A stretch of DNA of 7,338 nt from SYHX01 sp049317645 (GTDB taxonomy: Bacteria > Bacteroidota > Bacteroidia > UBA7662). This document shows positions 5,368 to 7,338 of the stretch, one piece after another. Where the stretch lies: NCBI GenBank assembly GCA_049317645.1, contig JBMOHV010000073.1, positions 1 through 7,338 on the forward strand, in the 5' to 3' direction. Every line of letters starts with the position of its first letter. Within the stretch, counting starts at the first letter, position 1. Made by a program: the position numbers and the translations under genes. The notes under the pieces were generated by a model. That model saw only the letters and a program-made list of their open reading frames with translations. It had not been told where the DNA came from and made no database searches.

Positions 5368-7338
5368 TTAGTGCGCCTTTTGAACAGGAACGCGGGTGCG
5401 GTAGGTACGACCGTTAGACTCCAATTCAACCTGCAGCTCGTAACGACCGTTGGCCAAGTGACTCAAGTCCAAATTCAAATCGGTGTTCAATGAAGTCGCA
5501 CGCATATTCATGCTAGCAACCGTTTTGCCAAGAACATCGACCGCACGTACACGCACTTCACCTGCAACGGGCAGGCTCAAGCTGAGCTTGCTCAAACCGT
5601 TGGTTGGGTTTGGATAAACCCCGGCAACGAGATCTTCGTTCAAACCACGCACGGAAGGAATACGCAGACCGACCATGTCGTAGATCTGAGCCAAAGGATT
5701 GGCCATTTCGCTTCCCTCACCAACCAACCAAGCCTTGGCAGGTACCGATGCATCCGTAGCGATTCGCATCCGGAACAAGGATTGTCCGCTTTCCAGGTTG
5801 ACACCGTTGACATCAAACCAGGTCAAACGCAGTTGGCCGTTGTGGATATTGTAATCAAAGCGACCACCGGATAGATTGGAAACCACTTGCTCGATCTCAA
5901 CTCCGGCAGGAATATCCAAGACCAAGGAGAGAGCTCCCAATTCAAGGCTACGATCCACACGGACATCCACCCATTCGCCGTCTTTGGCAGATTGAACGCC
6001 GTTTTCACTGAGATTCAACCCGATGAATTGACGACCTGCAGCAGGTGCGTAGGAATTGTTAACATCACCCAAGCAAATACCAAACAAATCGGTCGTCACT
6101 TCGCTGAGGTTCAAGTTGTAATTCTTGGACTCAAACTTCCAATCACCGGCAGGGAAACTGTTACGTGTACCATTGAAACGATTAATAATCATCAAGGCAT
6201 CTGTAGCGTTCACCAAATTGCTCAGGTTGACATCAGCAGCTGCCAAATTCAAACCCGATACCAATCCAATACCCTGGTAGTGACGAGTGGTCGCCAAGGC
6301 ATCCGTTGCGGTGATACCACCCCAAGCCTTGTTGGTGCTAGCAGTCAATGTGACGGCACCGTTACCCAAGCCCGTCAGAGCAAAGGAACCATTGGCACCG
6401 GTTGTGGCTGATGCAGATGCTGCTCCACTCAGGGTCACCGTGCTATTATCCAGCACCGATGCACCGCCTTGGTAACGTAGGACACCGCTGATTTCGCTGG
6501 TCGTAAGCTCCAAAGACCAATCATCGATGCCGATATAACCCGCATTAGCGACGGAGTAAGCACGAATACCCAGGTAGTAAACACCGGAGGTAGTAGGTGT
6601 AAAGCGAGCTGACCTGGACTGCCAACCAGCGGCCTGTAATGCTGAGTCATTATAGATGCGAGAACCAGCCAACATGACAGTTGATGTTCTTCCTGTAGCG
6701 AGGTAAACACCCAAACGCTCACGGTTTGGTCCATTGCCTGGAGCACGAACTTTGAAACGAAGTGTATAGGTTGTTCCGCCCACCAAGTTGTAACCGGTGG
6801 TGAAGGCCCAATCACTCTTGGCCGTGGTTACCGTGGGGAAAGACGCCAAAATATTATCGCCAGAGGTACTACCAATGTTTGAACCGGTCAAAGCGAATAC
6901 CCTCCAAGCAGAGCTGGTGGATGTACCATTCGTGCGGGTCCAGCATGGAGGAACAGCTGTACCGGTATTGGCCGTACCACCCGTAGCGGTATAGCTATCA
7001 AAGTTCTCGGTATTCGGAACATTGGACTCCAAACAGTTGGTGGTGAAGGAAACAGGACCCACCCATGAAGAAGTTCCAATAGAACAAGAAGACCGTACCC
7101 AAACATTGTAGGTTGTGAACGGTGTCAACCCGGTCAAGGCGGCAGTGGTTGCAGTTGCCGTGTTGGTATGAACGGTCGTACCTGTTGGAGCCGTAGTCAA
7201 AGTGCTGACAAACAACTGATAACCGTTTGCCGGAGCCGATGCAGGCGCTGTCCAAGAAATGGATGCGGTGGATGAACCAACGCTGTTGGCAACAACAGCA
7301 GGAGCCGTCGGAGCTGAACATGGAGGAGGATTCGCAAC
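5368..7338 (-). CDS. T9SS-secreted multidomain protein with dockerin-like and cohesin-like modules (5' end beyond window)
   Basis: This is the C-terminal 656 residues of a large secreted or surface protein; numbers count from the window edge, and the frame is open there. Residues 7-102 form a fibronectin III module (starting CSAPTAP, with TYNVWVRSSC near its end). Residues 103-282 look like a jelly-roll or choice-of-anchor module (TENFDSY, then YIGIDDWSLEL). Residues 283-342 resemble a carboxypeptidase-regulatory module. Residues 340-432 are dockerin-like: a calcium-loop match DVNLSNLVNATDAL at 369-382, a degenerate TATDAL at 343-348 and a half loop GDVNNS near 425. Residues 433-560 are cohesin-like. 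Residues 569-656 are a type A T9SS sorting domain with VYPNPTNG at 574-581 and a LANGRYELQV strand. The protein should cross the outer membrane by T9SS and be anchored or released. The segment before the FN3 module (VANPPP) looks like a linker between repeated modules, so more FN3 units may lie upstream. No catalytic domain is visible; adhesin or enzyme cannot be decided. Confidence 0.92.
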   Translation of the reverse strand, partial: VANPPPCSAPTAPAVVANSVGSSTASISWTAPASAPANGYQLFVSTLTTAPTGTTVHTNTATATTAALTGLTPFTTYNVWVRSSCSIGTSSWVGPVSFTTNCLESNVPNTENFDSYTATGGTANTGTAVPPCWTRTNGTSTSSAWRVFALTGSNIGSTSGDNILASFPTVTTAKSDWAFTTGYNLVGGTTYTLRFKVRAPGNGPNRERLGVYLATGRTSTVMLAGSRIYNDSALQAAGWQSRSARFTPTTSGVYYLGIRAYSVANAGYIGIDDWSLELTTSEISGVLRYQGGASVLDNSTVTLSGAASASATTGANGSFALTGLGNGAVTLTASTNKAWGGITATDALATTRHYQGIGLVSGLNLAAADVNLSNLVNATDALMIINRFNGTRNSFPAGDWKFESKNYNLNLSEVTTDLFGICLGDVNNSYAPAAGRQFIGLNLSENGVQSAKDGEWVDVRVDRSLELGALSLVLDIPAGVEIEQVVSNLSGGRFDYNIHNGQLRLTWFDVNGVNLESGQSLFRMRIATDASVPAKAWLVGEGSEMANPLAQIYDMVGLRIPSVRGLNEDLVAGVYPNPTNGLSKLSLSLPVAGEVRVRAVDVLGKTVASMNMRATSLNTDLNLDLSHLANGRYELQVELESNGRTYRTRVPVQKAH

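Noticed and set aside
5082..5429. Minus-strand open frame of 115 codons over the terminator and the small lipoprotein
   Set aside because: It runs through the terminator hairpin and overlaps both the T9SS gene end and the barrel start in another frame. The 46-codon lipoprotein frame has a far better signal-peptide pattern.
5887..6411. Plus-strand open frame of 174 codons opposite the T9SS-secreted protein
   Set aside because: It is antisense to the dockerin and cohesin-like region. The product is low in plausible domain patterns.
1..7338. Mobile elements, CRISPR arrays, tRNA or rRNA genes, phage genes
   Set aside because: I saw no repeat-spacer pattern, transposase motif, terminal inverted repeat pair or structural RNA signature. 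The genes present are ordinary chromosomal families.

Overview
The window looks like a chromosomal segment of a Bacteroidota bacterium. Three things support this. The large protein at the right end finishes in a type IX secretion (T9SS) C-terminal sorting domain. The putative outer-membrane protein belongs to a family I recall only from Bacteroidota. The metallopeptidase, the DUF721 protein and the dockerin-like module all match Bacteroidota versions closely. Genus cannot be determined. Base composition looks moderate, without the strong AT bias of many flavobacteria.

Every gene lies on the minus strand, so transcription runs from right to left. At the right end (5368 to beyond 7338) is the 3' part of a large secreted multidomain protein: fibronectin III, a jelly-roll-like module, a carboxypeptidase-regulatory-like module, a dockerin-like module, a cohesin-like module and a T9SS signal. 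A strong hairpin at 5316-5341 follows it and probably ends its transcript.

The remaining 5.3 kb is a tightly packed, codirectional run of eight genes with gaps of only 6 to 43 bases. In transcription order they are a 46-residue putative lipoprotein (5290-5150), a putative outer-membrane beta-barrel (5136-4315), lipA (4271-3375), a DUF721/DciA-like gene (3359-3063), a short-form phosphoglycerate mutase (3056-2451), a MoxR AAA+ ATPase (2424-1417), a YugP-type membrane zinc metallopeptidase (1383-709) and tatD (695 to beyond the left edge). This is probably one operon, possibly with an internal control point before lipA, where a small hairpin and a promoter-like box sit in the 43-base gap.

The cluster mixes envelope functions (lipoprotein, barrel, membrane protease, possibly the MoxR chaperone) with core metabolism and DNA functions (lipoate synthesis, glycolysis, DciA-like, TatD). 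No single pathway links them. It reads as a housekeeping operon, not an accessory island. I saw no tRNA, rRNA, CRISPR, transposase, phage gene or attachment site. No stretch above 300 bases lacks a gene; the longest gap is 5291-5367, which holds the terminator. The most notable unlisted element is the small lipoprotein gene, short enough to be missed by routine ORF calling.
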